64,000 nt of DNA from Natronobeatus ordinarius (GTDB lineage: Archaea > Halobacteriota > Halobacteria > Halobacteriales > Natrialbaceae). Each line of letters begins with the position of its first letter. The stretch's first letter is position 1. Positions 34,706 through 43,117 of this stretch are shown in pieces. A program made the position numbers and the translations under genes. The stretch spans positions 124,001-188,000 of the forward strand of contig NZ_CP101456.1 of the NCBI RefSeq assembly GCF_024362485.1, in the 5' to 3' direction. The notes beneath the pieces are model-generated. The model was not told the origin of the DNA. It searched no databases and saw only the letters and a program-made list of their open reading frames with translations.

Positions 34706-35488
34706 CTACCGGGGTCGGACGCGGTCGCCGTCGAGTCGGAGCGCGCCTTCGACGGCGAGTTTCTCGAGGTGGGCGACGACGGTCGCACGCGCGAGGTCGC
34801 GAACCCCGGTCAGCTCCTTCTCGTAGGCGGCGTCGAGCACCGCCTCGACCGTTTGTGTACCCTCTTCGACGGCCGCGAGCACCCGACGCTCGCGCTCGAG
34901 GCGGTGCTCGAGCAGTCGCTCGAGCGTCTCGCGCGGCTGCTCGACGACGGGGCCGTGGCCGGGGAGCAGTCGCGGCGGGTCGATCGCCCACAGCCGGCGG
35001 AGCGTCGTCAGGTACGCGCGCAGGTCGCCCTCGGGCGCGCCGACGACGACGCTGCCCTCGGCGACGACGCAGTCGCCACAGCAGATCGGTCCGTTCGATC
35101 CAGCGCGGATCGCCACGTGATCGGGCGCGTGACCGGGGGCGCCGAGGACGTGGAGGCGGTCGTCGCCGAGAGGGATCGTCGTGTCGCTCGAGAACGTTCG
35201 ATCGGGTTCGACGCCGGTCGCGTCGCGAAACCGGCCGACGTGTCCCCGGCAAGCCCAGACCGTCGCCCCCGTCTCGGCTGCGTAGTGAGCAACGGCCCCG
35301 ACGTGGTCGGCGTGCGTGTGGGTCAGGAGAATCGCGTCGACCGCCCGGTCACGAACCAGTCGGTCGAGTTCCGGTGTCCGGGCGGCAGGGTCGACGAGCG
35401 CCACGGGGTCGGTCCCGAGCACGTACGCGTTGGTCTGCCCGTCCGGCGCGCGCGTGTCGGTCTCGAGCGACCACCTGGAAACGTCCAT
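34706..35488 (-). CDS. MBL-fold metallo-hydrolase with C-terminal winged helix
   Basis: This 260-residue protein has the zinc motif LLTHTHADHVGAVAH, VLGAPGHAPDHVAIR, CCGDCVVAEGS and LPGHGPVVEQPRETL. The C-terminal 60 residues form a winged-helix-like tail (RLEHRLERERRVLAAVEEG, TVVAHLEKLAVEG), as in LACTB2-type RNases. An RNA or thioester substrate is possible. The zinc set is complete. The start MDVSRWSLETDTRAPDGQTN is at 35488. Confidence 0.88.
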   Translation of the reverse strand: MDVSRWSLETDTRAPDGQTNAYVLGTDPVALVDPAARTPELDRLVRDRAVDAILLTHTHADHVGAVAHYAAETGATVWACRGHVGRFRDATGVEPDRTFSSDTTIPLGDDRLHVLGAPGHAPDHVAIRAGSNGPICCGDCVVAEGSVVVGAPEGDLRAYLTTLRRLWAIDPPRLLPGHGPVVEQPRETLERLLEHRLERERRVLAAVEEGTQTVEAVLDAAYEKELTGVRDLARATVVAHLEKLAVEGALRLDGDRVRPR

Positions 35489-35554
35489 GGCAGTCGTCGG
35501 TGGGTGAAGAAAAAATACGTGTCGACGGGGACCGTCGTCGGAGTCGACGGTGTC

Positions 35555-35830
35555 TCAGCGTTTCAGGTAGTAGACCTGTTTTCGGGCGTCGCGGAAGCTG
35601 TACCGGGAGCCGATGAGGCCGACGTCCTCGAGCCGGTTCAGCGCGTAGCGGACGGTTCGGTCCGGAAGGAGCGATTCCTCGGCGAGCTGGCCCTGGGAGA
35701 GGGGAGAGTCGGACTCGAGAACTTTCGCGACGAGCTTGGCGCTCGGCGGAAGATCACGGAGACGGTTGCGGTATTCGGCCTCGGAGAGCCTCTCCTCGGC
35801 AGCAGCGGCACGGTCGTCAGTGGTACTCAT
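35555..35830 (-). CDS. Winged-helix transcriptional regulator (MarR-like)
   Basis: This 91-residue DNA-binding protein has PPSAKLVAKVLESDSPLSQGQ, LAEESLLPDRTVRYALNRL (recognition helix) and a wing YSFRDARKQVYYLKR. It is a common haloarchaeal regulator that lacks a ligand domain, so it may act as a dimer. A palindromic operator was not identified; AT-rich sequence lies between 35831 and 35935. Target is unknown. Confidence 0.88.
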   Translation of the reverse strand: MSTTDDRAAAAEERLSEAEYRNRLRDLPPSAKLVAKVLESDSPLSQGQLAEESLLPDRTVRYALNRLEDVGLIGSRYSFRDARKQVYYLKR

Positions 35831-36167
35831 GCTCGTGAGTATCTCAGCGGATAGGTTACTGGTAAACTTTCCCTATATGGGGATACCTACAATCCAGTTT
35901 GTCTAGTGAGTATAATTGTCTATATACACCACGGGCAGAGCCGTGCGCAATACTGTTCGGACTCCGCGACGAGAAAATGGGAGGTTGGGCGGTCGGCCGA
36001 TTCGATCCCGAACTGGCCGTCACGAACGATCGCCCGCTATAGTAGCCACTGAACGTCATTGCACACCTGCTCGCGACTCAGCGGCCAGTACTGGCCGTTC
36101 CGCTGCGAGCAGTGTGTAACCCGTTTCAGTTGTTACTATAGCTGAGCCCACATGGAACCGAGCGGAC
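35831..36167. other. Intergenic spacer with element copy 2
   Basis: These 337 bases hold AT-rich promoter-like sequence (35860-35930, TATATGG and GTATAATTG). The inverted-repeat element at 36036-36142 fills much of the rest. No other gene is seen. Confidence 0.5.
36036..36142. repeat. Inverted-repeat element copy 2
   Basis: The arms are GCTATAGTAGCCACTGAACG at the left and the complement of GCTATAGTAACAACTGAAACG at the right. It is inverted relative to copy 1: TGAACGTCATTGCACAC is on the left here and on the right there. The core is palindromic (CGGCCAGTACTGGCCG), different from the copy 1 core. Arms conserved, core variable. Confidence 0.75.
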
Positions 36168-36305
36168 TCAGCGACGGCCTGGGTCGCGGTAGGTTCCCAT
36201 CAGTCCCTGGCACTCTGGACAGTGAACGAGCAACAGCTCCGCTGACTGGTGTCGGACCAGTTCCTCCGCCGTAAGCGTTGCATCACATCGATCACAGGTG
36301 GGCAT
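36168..36305 (-). CDS. Small zinc-finger protein
   Basis: This 45-residue protein starts MPTCDRCDATLTAEELVRHQ and continues with LLLVHCPECQGLMGTYRDP. Two CxxC pairs (residues 4-7 and 29-32) form one zinc knuckle. Small zinc-finger proteins of this kind are abundant in haloarchaea and often regulate biofilm or stress, mostly unstudied. It is too short for automated ORF lists. It is divergent from the methyltransferase, and the adjacent minus-strand regulator lies 337 bases away. Confidence 0.75.
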   Translation of the reverse strand: MPTCDRCDATLTAEELVRHQSAELLLVHCPECQGLMGTYRDPGRR

Positions 36306-36397
36306 AGAATGATGTATGACACCAATGGGCAAAAACCCCCACTCGTCAGCCGAGTCCAGTACCGTTTTATCCCAGCGGCCGAGTAGTTGCGCCCAGT

Positions 36398-37105
36398 GTG
36401 AAAGGACAGGAGTGGTACCAGGCCGACGACATCGCCGAGGAGTACGACGACAAACGATTCTCCCGGGGCGGCCAGCTGATCGACCGCCGGGAGAAAACGG
36501 CGGTCCTCGAGGCGATCACGCCCCTCGAGGATCGGAGCGTCCTCGAGATCGCCTGTGGTACCGGGCGGTTCACCGTCATGCTCGCCGACCGTGGCGCGGA
36601 CGTCGTCGGACTCGATATCTCGGCTGCGATGTTGCAACGGGGACGGGAGAAAGCACAGCGGGCGGGCGTCTCCGACCGACTCGAGTTCCTCCGGGGCGAC
36701 GCAGGTCGGCTGCCGTTTCCCGACGACCACTTCGATACGGTCGTCGCGATGCGGTTTTTCCACCTCGCAGACGACCCCGAGGCGTTCTTGAACGAGATGC
36801 GACGCGTCTCTCGAGAACAGATCGTCTTCGACACGTTCAACCGCTTTTCGGCGCGGAGCGTCTACAACTGGGCGCTCCCGATGGGGTCGCGACTCTACTC
36901 GAAGAGCGAGGTCGCGGTATTGCTGGCGAAGACCGACCTGACGCTGGTCGACGTCGAGGACGACTTCCTCGTTCCCTACGGCGTCTATCGATCGATTCCG
37001 AACGCCCTCGCGGAGCCGATTCGATCGATCGATCGGGCCGTCGGTCGCGCTCCCGTGACCGATCACCTCGCGTCGGTGTCCTACTGGAACACGCGCGTGC
37101 GGTGA
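36398..37105 (+). CDS. Class I SAM-dependent methyltransferase
   Basis: This 235-residue Rossmann methyltransferase has SAM-binding motif I SVLEIACGTGRFTVMLADRG, motif II VVGLDISAAMLQRGREKAQ and FLRGDAGRLPFPDDHFDTVVA. The start is a GTG at 36398 (VKGQEWYQADDIAEEYDD); TATA-like CGTTTTATC lies about 33 bases upstream, giving a leaderless transcript. The C-terminal part (VEDDFLVPYGVYRSIPNALAE) suggests a lipid, quinone or small-molecule substrate. It is followed after 66 bases by a glycosyltransferase. Confidence 0.9.
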   Translation: MKGQEWYQADDIAEEYDDKRFSRGGQLIDRREKTAVLEAITPLEDRSVLEIACGTGRFTVMLADRGADVVGLDISAAMLQRGREKAQRAGVSDRLEFLRGDAGRLPFPDDHFDTVVAMRFFHLADDPEAFLNEMRRVSREQIVFDTFNRFSARSVYNWALPMGSRLYSKSEVAVLLAKTDLTLVDVEDDFLVPYGVYRSIPNALAEPIRSIDRAVGRAPVTDHLASVSYWNTRVR

Positions 37106-37171
37106 TCGGCCCGACCTACCGCCTGGGAAGAATCCCAGTGTATTTTACCGTTCGGCGTCGGTACCCCCGGT

Positions 37172-38077
37172 ATGGAGCTCTCGGTGGTCGTCCCGACCCT
37201 CAACGACCGAGAGCGGTTGCTCTCCTGTCTCGACGCGCTGTCGACGGCGCTTCCCGAGCGCGTCGAACGCGTCGTCGTCAACGGCCCGTCCTCCGACGGG
37301 ACGACCGGCGCCGTCAGGAACCGCGACGACGTCGACGTCCTCGTCGAGATCTCGGAACGAAATCCGAACGTCGCACGAAACGCAGGGATCGAGGTCGCCA
37401 CGGGCGACGTCGTCGCGTTCGTCGGTGACGCGTACGTCGTTTCCCCGTCGTGGTACGACGCCGTCGAGCGCGCCATCGAACGCGGCGCCGACGTCGTCAC
37501 CGGCCCCCTCGACGACGGCGGGACCGGCGACCGGAACCCGCCTCGAGCCGTCACCGACCGGCCCGTCACTCGCTTTCACAGTGACAACGTCGCGTTCGAC
37601 CGAACCATCCTGCACGAACTCGACGGCTTCGACGAGACGCTCGCCGTCGGCGGTGCACGCGACTGTGCACACCGCCTGGCTGGCCTCGACGTCCCCATCG
37701 CCTGGAACGAAGAGATGCGCGTCAGAAGCGACGTCGAAGCCGACGGCGGGACCGATCCGCACGAGGCAGATCCCTGCGGTGACCGCTACCGAGCGCTCGG
37801 CTACCGGCTCGCGAAGAACTACGGCCTTCGGCCGACCGTGTTCGCTCGCCCGCTCGGCAGCGCCCTCCGCGACGGCGTCTACAACGCTCGAGCGGTCCTC
37901 GGCGGCGACGTGAAACCGACCGACTGGTTCACCAACGGTGTGGCGGTCGCGAGTAACACGCTCAGGGGACTGAAAGGCGGGCTGTACGTCCGATACGTTA
38001 GCCGGCCATCCCGTGGCAATCCCGCCGGCCTCTCCTCGCGTCACGACCGGGCGGTCCACGTCTACGACCGGCGGTGA
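37172..38077 (+). CDS. Glycosyltransferase family 2 protein
   Basis: This 301-residue GT-A fold protein starts MELSVVVPTLNDRERLLSCL. It has RNAGIEVATGDVVAFVGDAY instead of a classical DDD motif, VVTGPLDDGGTGDRN, DRTILHELDGFDETLAVGGA and a late YGLRPTVFARPLGS. It transfers a sugar from a nucleotide or dolichol donor to a protein or lipid. No membrane helix is seen, so it works from the cytoplasm. It is near the methyltransferase; acceptor unknown. Confidence 0.88.
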   Translation: MELSVVVPTLNDRERLLSCLDALSTALPERVERVVVNGPSSDGTTGAVRNRDDVDVLVEISERNPNVARNAGIEVATGDVVAFVGDAYVVSPSWYDAVERAIERGADVVTGPLDDGGTGDRNPPRAVTDRPVTRFHSDNVAFDRTILHELDGFDETLAVGGARDCAHRLAGLDVPIAWNEEMRVRSDVEADGGTDPHEADPCGDRYRALGYRLAKNYGLRPTVFARPLGSALRDGVYNARAVLGGDVKPTDWFTNGVAVASNTLRGLKGGLYVRYVSRPSRGNPAGLSSRHDRAVHVYDRR

Positions 38078-38116
38078 AGACGACCGTATCCGGTTGTCAC
38101 GCCGTCCCCGATCGCG

Positions 38117-38605
38117 TCACGCCGAATTGGGCACCCCCTCGCGAACGGCCACGGCCATCCCGCTCTCGAAGTCACGGATCGCGGCGGCCCCGAGTTCCGC
38201 CCGCCCGACCGCCAGGACGGCGCCGTCTTCGTGGACGACCACGACCTCGTCACCCGGTCTGACCTCGTCGCCGACGTCGACGACGAACTTCGCGAAGACG
38301 TTCTTGCCGTCACGGACGAACGGCTCGCTCTCGTCGTCGACGATCACGCGGTAGGCGGGGTGCTCGAGCGTCGCATGGAGTCGCCGGCCACCCTCGAGCC
38401 CGAGGGTGAACCGGCCGTCGGTCCCGAACGAGACGAGGCGGCCGTCGTCGGCGTGGATCTGCTGGGGTCGACCCGAGGAGGTCCGCTTGATCGTGAGCGA
38501 CTCCCCGGGTGGAAACAGCGCGTCGCCCGCGCCCGCTCCGAACTGGTAGTCCGCGATGGTTCGAAGCCCGGAGAGCGCCCGGGTCGCGTCGGCAGGTTCA
38601 CTCAT
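38117..38605 (-). CDS. PUA-domain protein (ArcTGT-like)
   Basis: This 162-residue protein has an N-terminal part with TIADYQFGAGAGDALFPPGE and a C-terminal PUA domain (about 85-160: VIVDDESEPFVRDGKNVFAKF, GDEVVVVHEDGAVLAVGRAE). PUA domains bind RNA. The arrangement resembles the C-terminal domain set of archaeosine tRNA-guanine transglycosylase. It could assist tRNA modification, as a separate RNA-binding unit. It overlaps no neighbour. Confidence 0.85.
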   Translation of the reverse strand: MSEPADATRALSGLRTIADYQFGAGAGDALFPPGESLTIKRTSSGRPQQIHADDGRLVSFGTDGRFTLGLEGGRRLHATLEHPAYRVIVDDESEPFVRDGKNVFAKFVVDVGDEVRPGDEVVVVHEDGAVLAVGRAELGAAAIRDFESGMAVAVREGVPNSA

Positions 38606-38711
38606 TGCCCGGCGTTAGCGGCCACGAGTCGAAAGCGCTTCGACCTCGAGGCGTCGTGGAGCCGGGTTGAATGGAGAGAACTATATCGATGAAGTCGGTA
38701 GCGGACGATAC

Positions 38712-38885
38712 ATGGACCTCACGCAGGTCGCTCTCGGCTGCACACTCCTCACGGTCGGCGCGATGACGTTCGCCAGCTCGTCGGTGTTGAACTCGAGTCT
38801 GCTCGTCTCGGCGCTCGCGCTCGCGACCGTGGCTCTCGCTGGCGGTGCGTTGCTGGTCGGCGCCGTTCGACAGACGGCGATCTAG
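38712..38885 (+). CDS. Small two-helix membrane protein
   Basis: This 57-residue protein MDLTQVALGCTLLTVGAMTF carries two hydrophobic helices (about 5-22 and 30-52) separated by SSVLNSS. The ATG at 38712 is preferred over the longer 38667 start. TATA-like ACTATATCG lies about 30 bases upstream. It ends 4 bases inside the convergent NYN gene. Function is unknown. Confidence 0.6.
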   Translation: MDLTQVALGCTLLTVGAMTFASSSVLNSSLLVSALALATVALAGGALLVGAVRQTAI

Positions 38886-39379
38886 AGCAAGAACGTCTCG
38901 TGTCGCTCGCCGAGGTCGACGAACGCCTCCGCCTCGGCGATGAGTTCGTCGGCGGTCGACGCCTCGAAGGCCATCACCTCGACGCGGACGCCCTCGTGAC
39001 GCAAGTGCGAACAGAGCCGGGAGAAGTCACCGTCGCCGGTGCAGAGAACGATGGTGTCGACGTGGTTCGCCAGCGTGACGGCGTCTAAGCTCATTCCGAC
39101 GTCCCAGTCGGCCTTCTTCGTTCCGTCGGAAAATCGCTTGATGTCCTTGATCTTCGTCTCGAAGCCGATGTCGACGAGCGCCTCGAAGAAGCTCTCCTCG
39201 TCGGGCGAGTCGGCGCGGATGACGTACGCGATGGCCCGCGTGAGCTGTCGGTCGTTCACGGCTTCCTCGAGCAACGCGGTGTAGTCGATGTTTCGGCTGT
39301 GGATGCTCTGGGCGGTGTGATACAGGTTCTGAGCGTCGACGAGGACGGCGACGCGCTGACCGGGGTGGACGTTCTCCAT
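38882..39379 (-). CDS. NYN-domain (LabA/PIN-like) ribonuclease
   Basis: This 165-residue NYN/PIN-like nuclease has acidic residues in VAVLVDAQNLYHTAQ, DWDVGMSLDAVTLANHVDTIVL and CTGDGDFSRLCSHLRHEG, with SADELIAEAEAF-like sequence at the end. It is expected to cut RNA. It lies beside HtpX, and the order may reflect envelope or RNA turnover functions. The catalytic aspartates are present. Confidence 0.88.
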   Translation of the reverse strand: MENVHPGQRVAVLVDAQNLYHTAQSIHSRNIDYTALLEEAVNDRQLTRAIAYVIRADSPDEESFFEALVDIGFETKIKDIKRFSDGTKKADWDVGMSLDAVTLANHVDTIVLCTGDGDFSRLCSHLRHEGVRVEVMAFEASTADELIAEAEAFVDLGERHETFLL

Positions 39380-39435
39380 AAAATCCGTGGGAGAGCCACC
39401 GTCAAAACCGCTTCCCTCGCCGTCAGTGACCGCGA

Positions 39436-40260
39436 TCAGTAGCGAAGGCGCTCGATGCGCTTTTCCGTCGGCGGGTGGGTCGCAAAGAGCGACGCGAGCA
39501 GCCCGCGTTCGGCGTTGAAGATACAGAGCGCGCTCATGTTGTCGTCGAGCGTCGACTCACGCCCCTCGGAGACGCCGGAGATCTTCTCGAGGGCGCGCGC
39601 GAGCGGGTCGCCGCTGCCGATGGCCTCGCGGGCGTCGGCGTCGGCGACGTACTCGCGGTAGCGCGAGATCGCGAGCACGAAGATCGTCACGATCGTCTGG
39701 GCGACGATAGAGGCGGCGTAGCCGAGGAGAATGCTCCCGATGTTTCGCTCGCCGGTGAGGGCGATCACGTAGTAGACGGCCATCCCGACGATCATGGCGA
39801 TCGACTGGCCGATCACCATCGTGATCACGTCGCGGTTTTTGATGTGGGCGATCTCGTGAGCGATGACGCCCTCGAGTTCGTCCCGGCGGAGCAACTGCAT
39901 GAGCTCCGTGGAGACGACGACGACGCCCGCGCCCTTGCGGCCGACCGCGAACGCGTTGGGGACGCCCATCTGCATGACCATCAGTCGGGGCTTTTCGACC
40001 CCCATGTCCCGGGAGAGCGATTCGGTCATGCGGTGAACCTCCGCGTACTGGCCCTCCTCGGGCATGTCCTCGGCACCCCGCAGCGCGAGCCACTTGCCGA
40101 GTTTGTACTGGATCACCGGCAGGGCGACGATACCCACCACGAGCACCGGCAAGATTGGGAGGGCGAACACCGTCGCGATCACCGTCGCGGCGGCGATGTA
40201 GAATGCGAACAGGATCGTGCCCACGATCGCCATCCGTACTTTCAGTCCAAAGTCACTCAT
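39436..40260 (-). CDS. htpX: M48 family metalloprotease HtpX
   Basis: This 274-residue membrane protease has two N-terminal helices (about 8-45), the zinc motif HEIAHIKNRD, two more helices (MVIGQSIAMIVGMAVYYVIAL and SIVAQTIVTIFVLAIS) and the third ligand Glu in SRYREYVADADA. It degrades misfolded membrane proteins. The ATG at 40260 (MSDFGLKVRMAIVG) is used; 40269 is also possible. It is divergent from the dap operon. Confidence 0.95.
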   Translation of the reverse strand: MSDFGLKVRMAIVGTILFAFYIAAATVIATVFALPILPVLVVGIVALPVIQYKLGKWLALRGAEDMPEEGQYAEVHRMTESLSRDMGVEKPRLMVMQMGVPNAFAVGRKGAGVVVVSTELMQLLRRDELEGVIAHEIAHIKNRDVITMVIGQSIAMIVGMAVYYVIALTGERNIGSILLGYAASIVAQTIVTIFVLAISRYREYVADADAREAIGSGDPLARALEKISGVSEGRESTLDDNMSALCIFNAERGLLASLFATHPPTEKRIERLRY

Positions 40261-40360
40261 ATCGTACACTGAGGTTAGGAATCACGAGGCATAAGCGACT
40301 CGGAACGGTATGTTGACTGAACCCACCCCTCACACCCCGGTGGCTGATCGAATCCGCAAC

Positions 40361-40475
40361 GAATAAACCTACCCGCGGTGGTGATCCGTGTATGTGCTGC
40401 GTCGCTCGCCGGATCGTCCGCGACTCCGGGAGCGCCGCCGCCCCTCGATTTTCGAAACCGAAAAAACGCGCGTAA
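40361..40475 (+). promoter_or_regulatory. Promoter and leader ORF upstream of dapA
   Basis: A TATA-like GAATAAACC lies at 40361-40369, 23-31 bases before an ATG at 40392 that starts a 27-codon ORF ending at TAA 40475. The ORF reads MCCVARRIVRDSGSAAAPRF and ends SKPKKRA. The dapA ATG (40591) is 116 bases further on. The spacing suits a leaderless start at this ATG. A GCTCG-AGG-CGAGC hairpin follows at 40481-40493. Confidence 0.45.
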
Positions 40476-40590
40476 CGAGTGCTCGAGGCGAGCGTGGCAC
40501 CCTCGTCCCGGGCGCGACCCCGACCGCGCGTGATCGTACCGATTTCGTCCAGTTCACCGTCAACCGGCGGTATCCACACACTCCACACCA

Positions 40591-41520
40591 ATGACATCCG
40601 ACATCGACCTCACCGGCGTCTTCCCGGCGATCTGTACGCCCTTCGACGCCGACGAACGCATCGACTTCGAAACGCTCCAGCGAGACGCCCAGCGCCTCGA
40701 GGCCGCGGGCGTCGACGGCCTCGTCCCCGTCGGCTCGACGGGCGAATCGGCGACGCTCACCCACGACGAACACGTCCAGGTCGTCGAGGCCGTCATCGAG
40801 GCCGTCGACGACGTGCCCGTCATCGCGGGCACGGGCTCGAACAACACCCGCGAGGCGCTCGAACTCTCAGAGCGCGCCGCCGACGCCGGCGCCGACGGGC
40901 TGTTGCTCATCTCGCCGTACTACAACAAGCCAGAACAGCGCGGCCTCTACGAACACTACCGAGCGATCGCCGACGCCGTCGACCTGCCACAGATCGTCTA
41001 CAACGTCCCCGGCCGGACGGGACAAACGATCGAGCCCGATACGGTCGTCGACCTGGCCGAACACCCGAACATCGCCGGCTACAAGGCCGCCGAGGGCGAC
41101 CTCTGGGCGATCGGCGAGATCACCGAGCGAACCGCGGACGCGGACTTTTCGGTCCTCTCCGGTGACGACGCGGTCACGCTGCCGCTGCTCTCGATCGGCG
41201 GAACGGGAACGATCAGCGTCGTTGCGAATATCGAGCCCGAGCGCACCTGCGCGATGGTCGGCGCGGCGCTCGCGGGCGACTACGAGCGCGCCCGTGAACT
41301 GCACCACGAACTCGGCCCGCTCATGCGCCACCTGTTCGTCGAGACCAACCCGATCCCGGTGAAAGAAGCGATGGAGATCCGCGGCTACGGTCCAGCCCGA
41401 ATGCGCCCGCCGCTGACCCGACTCAGCGACGAGCACCGAGACGAACTCGAGTCGATCCTCGAAGACCTCGAGGAGCGGCCGACCGAGTTCGCGAACGCGG
41501 ACGCGGAGGCCGATCGATGA
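40591..41520 (+). CDS. dapA: 4-hydroxy-tetrahydrodipicolinate synthase
   Basis: This 309-residue TIM barrel condenses pyruvate with aspartate semialdehyde. It has PVGSTGESATL, YYNKPEQRGLYEHY and the Schiff-base Lys165 in IAGYKAAEGDL. It is the first step of the DAP-lysine route. The C-terminal RMRPPLTRLSDEHRDELE is typical. It overlaps dapB by 4 bases (ATGA), and all five genes of the operon overlap this way. A 199-base leader separates it from the nearest promoter-like TATA box. Confidence 0.96.
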   Translation: MTSDIDLTGVFPAICTPFDADERIDFETLQRDAQRLEAAGVDGLVPVGSTGESATLTHDEHVQVVEAVIEAVDDVPVIAGTGSNNTREALELSERAADAGADGLLLISPYYNKPEQRGLYEHYRAIADAVDLPQIVYNVPGRTGQTIEPDTVVDLAEHPNIAGYKAAEGDLWAIGEITERTADADFSVLSGDDAVTLPLLSIGGTGTISVVANIEPERTCAMVGAALAGDYERARELHHELGPLMRHLFVETNPIPVKEAMEIRGYGPARMRPPLTRLSDEHRDELESILEDLEERPTEFANADAEADR

Positions 41521-42287
41521 CGATCGGGGTCGGCGTCACCGGGGCGACGGGGCGGATGGGCCGTGCGGTGCTCGCCGCGATCGCCGACCACGCCGCGTGT
41601 GAGGCCGTCTTCGCCGTCAACCGGACGCCGGTCGACGAGGAGGAGGTCGGCGGCGTCGAGATCGAGTCGGCCGCCGAGTTCGACACGCTCCTCAGAGAGC
41701 GCGAGCCGGCCGTCGTGATCGACTTCACGGGACCGGACTCGGCACTCGAGTACGCGACTCGCTGTGCCGACGCGGGCGTGGCGTTCGTCACCGGGACGAC
41801 GGGCTTCGACGAGGACGACCTCGAGGCCCTCCGTGCGGCGAGCGAGGACGTTCCGGTGCTCCACGCGCCGAACTTCGCCCGCGGGGTCCAGGCGCTCGTC
41901 AACGTCGTCGGCGAGGCCGTGCGAAATCTGCCGGGCTACGACGTCGAGGTCGTCGAGACCCACCACAACGGCAAGCGCGACGCGCCGAGCGGAACGGCGA
42001 ATCGCCTGCTCGAGGAGATCGAGGCGAACGGCGACTTCGCGGGCCGAACGCACGGCCGGGAGGGCGACCAGCCCCGCGAGGCGGGCGAGATCGGCGTTCA
42101 CGCGCTCCGGGCGGGCGACGTCACGGGCGAGCACGTCGTCCTCCTGGCGGGCAACCACGAGGAGGTCAGGCTCACCCACCGCGCCGAGGACCGCGGCGTC
42201 TTCGCCGCTGGCGCGGTCGACGCGGCTGCCTGGATCGCAGAACGGAAGGCCGGCTGGTACGACTTTGCGGACGTGATCGACGAATGA
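41517..42287 (+). CDS. dapB: 4-hydroxy-tetrahydrodipicolinate reductase
   Basis: This 256-residue NAD(P)H enzyme has the Rossmann motif GVTGATGRMGRAVL, TTGFDEDDLEAL and the substrate motif THHNGKRDAPSGTANRL. It is the second step of lysine synthesis. The C-terminal HRAEDRGVFAAGAVDAA is conserved. Overlaps dapA and dapD by 4 bases each. Confidence 0.96.
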   Translation: MTIGVGVTGATGRMGRAVLAAIADHAACEAVFAVNRTPVDEEEVGGVEIESAAEFDTLLREREPAVVIDFTGPDSALEYATRCADAGVAFVTGTTGFDEDDLEALRAASEDVPVLHAPNFARGVQALVNVVGEAVRNLPGYDVEVVETHHNGKRDAPSGTANRLLEEIEANGDFAGRTHGREGDQPREAGEIGVHALRAGDVTGEHVVLLAGNHEEVRLTHRAEDRGVFAAGAVDAAAWIAERKAGWYDFADVIDE

Positions 42288-43117
42288 GTCTCGAGAACGA
42301 GATCGGGGATCTGTGGAACCGGTACCAGAGCGACGACGTCGACGCCGCCTCGGCGACCGACGACGACCGCGCGACGCTCGAGGCGTTCCTCGACGCGCTC
42401 GAGGCGGGCGAGGTGCGCGCCGCCGAGAAGCGCGACGGGGAGTGGCAGGCCAACGAGTGGGTCAAGCGGGGCATCCTGCTCAACTTCGGGCTCCGGGAGA
42501 ACCGGGCGTTCGAGTACGGCGGCGTCGACCACTACGACGTCCTGCCCCTGCGCGAGACCGCCGACTTAGGCGAGCGCCACACCAGGAACACGCCGAACGG
42601 GACGACCATCCGCCGCGGGGCGTACCTCGGTGCCGACTGCATTATGATGAGTCCGAGCTTCGTCAACGTCGGCGCGTACGTCGGCGACGGCACGCTCGTC
42701 GACTCCTGCGATACGGTGGGTTCCTGCGCTCAGATCGGCGCGAACGTCAAACTCGGCGCGAACACGCTGATCGGCGGCGTGCTGGAACCCGTCGAGGACG
42801 CCCCGGTCGTGATCGAAGACGGCGTCTCGCTGGGTGCGGGCTGTCGGGTCACCTCCGGGTTCGTCGTCGGCGAGGATAGCGTCGTCGGTGAGAACACCCT
42901 CCTGACCCCACGAATCCCCGTCTACGACCTCGTCGAGGAGGAGGTGCTGTACGGCGAACTGCCGTCCGAACGACGGGCGTTCACCCGCTTCGTCGAGTCG
43001 TCTGTCAGCGATCACGACATCTTTTCCGGCGGCGCGTACAAGCCCGCCGTCGTCGCCACCGACCTCGAGACGGAGACGCTCGAGGCCACCGCGCGCGAGG
43101 AGGTGCTGCGAGAGTGA
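42284..43117 (+). CDS. dapD: 2,3,4,5-tetrahydropyridine-2,6-dicarboxylate N-succinyltransferase
   Basis: This 277-residue left-handed beta-helix enzyme uses succinyl-CoA. The N-terminal helical domain covers about 1-85; the hexapeptide repeats follow (GAYLGADCIMMSPSFVNVGA, SCAQIGANVKLGANTLIGGV). It is the succinylase branch, so a desuccinylase must follow; the M20 protein at 45261-46406 fits. The aminotransferase (DapC) step is not in the operon. Confidence 0.95.
   Translation: MSLENEIGDLWNRYQSDDVDAASATDDDRATLEAFLDALEAGEVRAAEKRDGEWQANEWVKRGILLNFGLRENRAFEYGGVDHYDVLPLRETADLGERHTRNTPNGTTIRRGAYLGADCIMMSPSFVNVGAYVGDGTLVDSCDTVGSCAQIGANVKLGANTLIGGVLEPVEDAPVVIEDGVSLGAGCRVTSGFVVGEDSVVGENTLLTPRIPVYDLVEEEVLYGELPSERRAFTRFVESSVSDHDIFSGGAYKPAVVATDLETETLEATAREEVLRE

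Noticed and set aside
33758-35854. Plus-strand frame of 698 codons
   Set aside because: It is antisense to GGGPS, the cysteine-cluster protein and the MBL protein, all with complete motifs.
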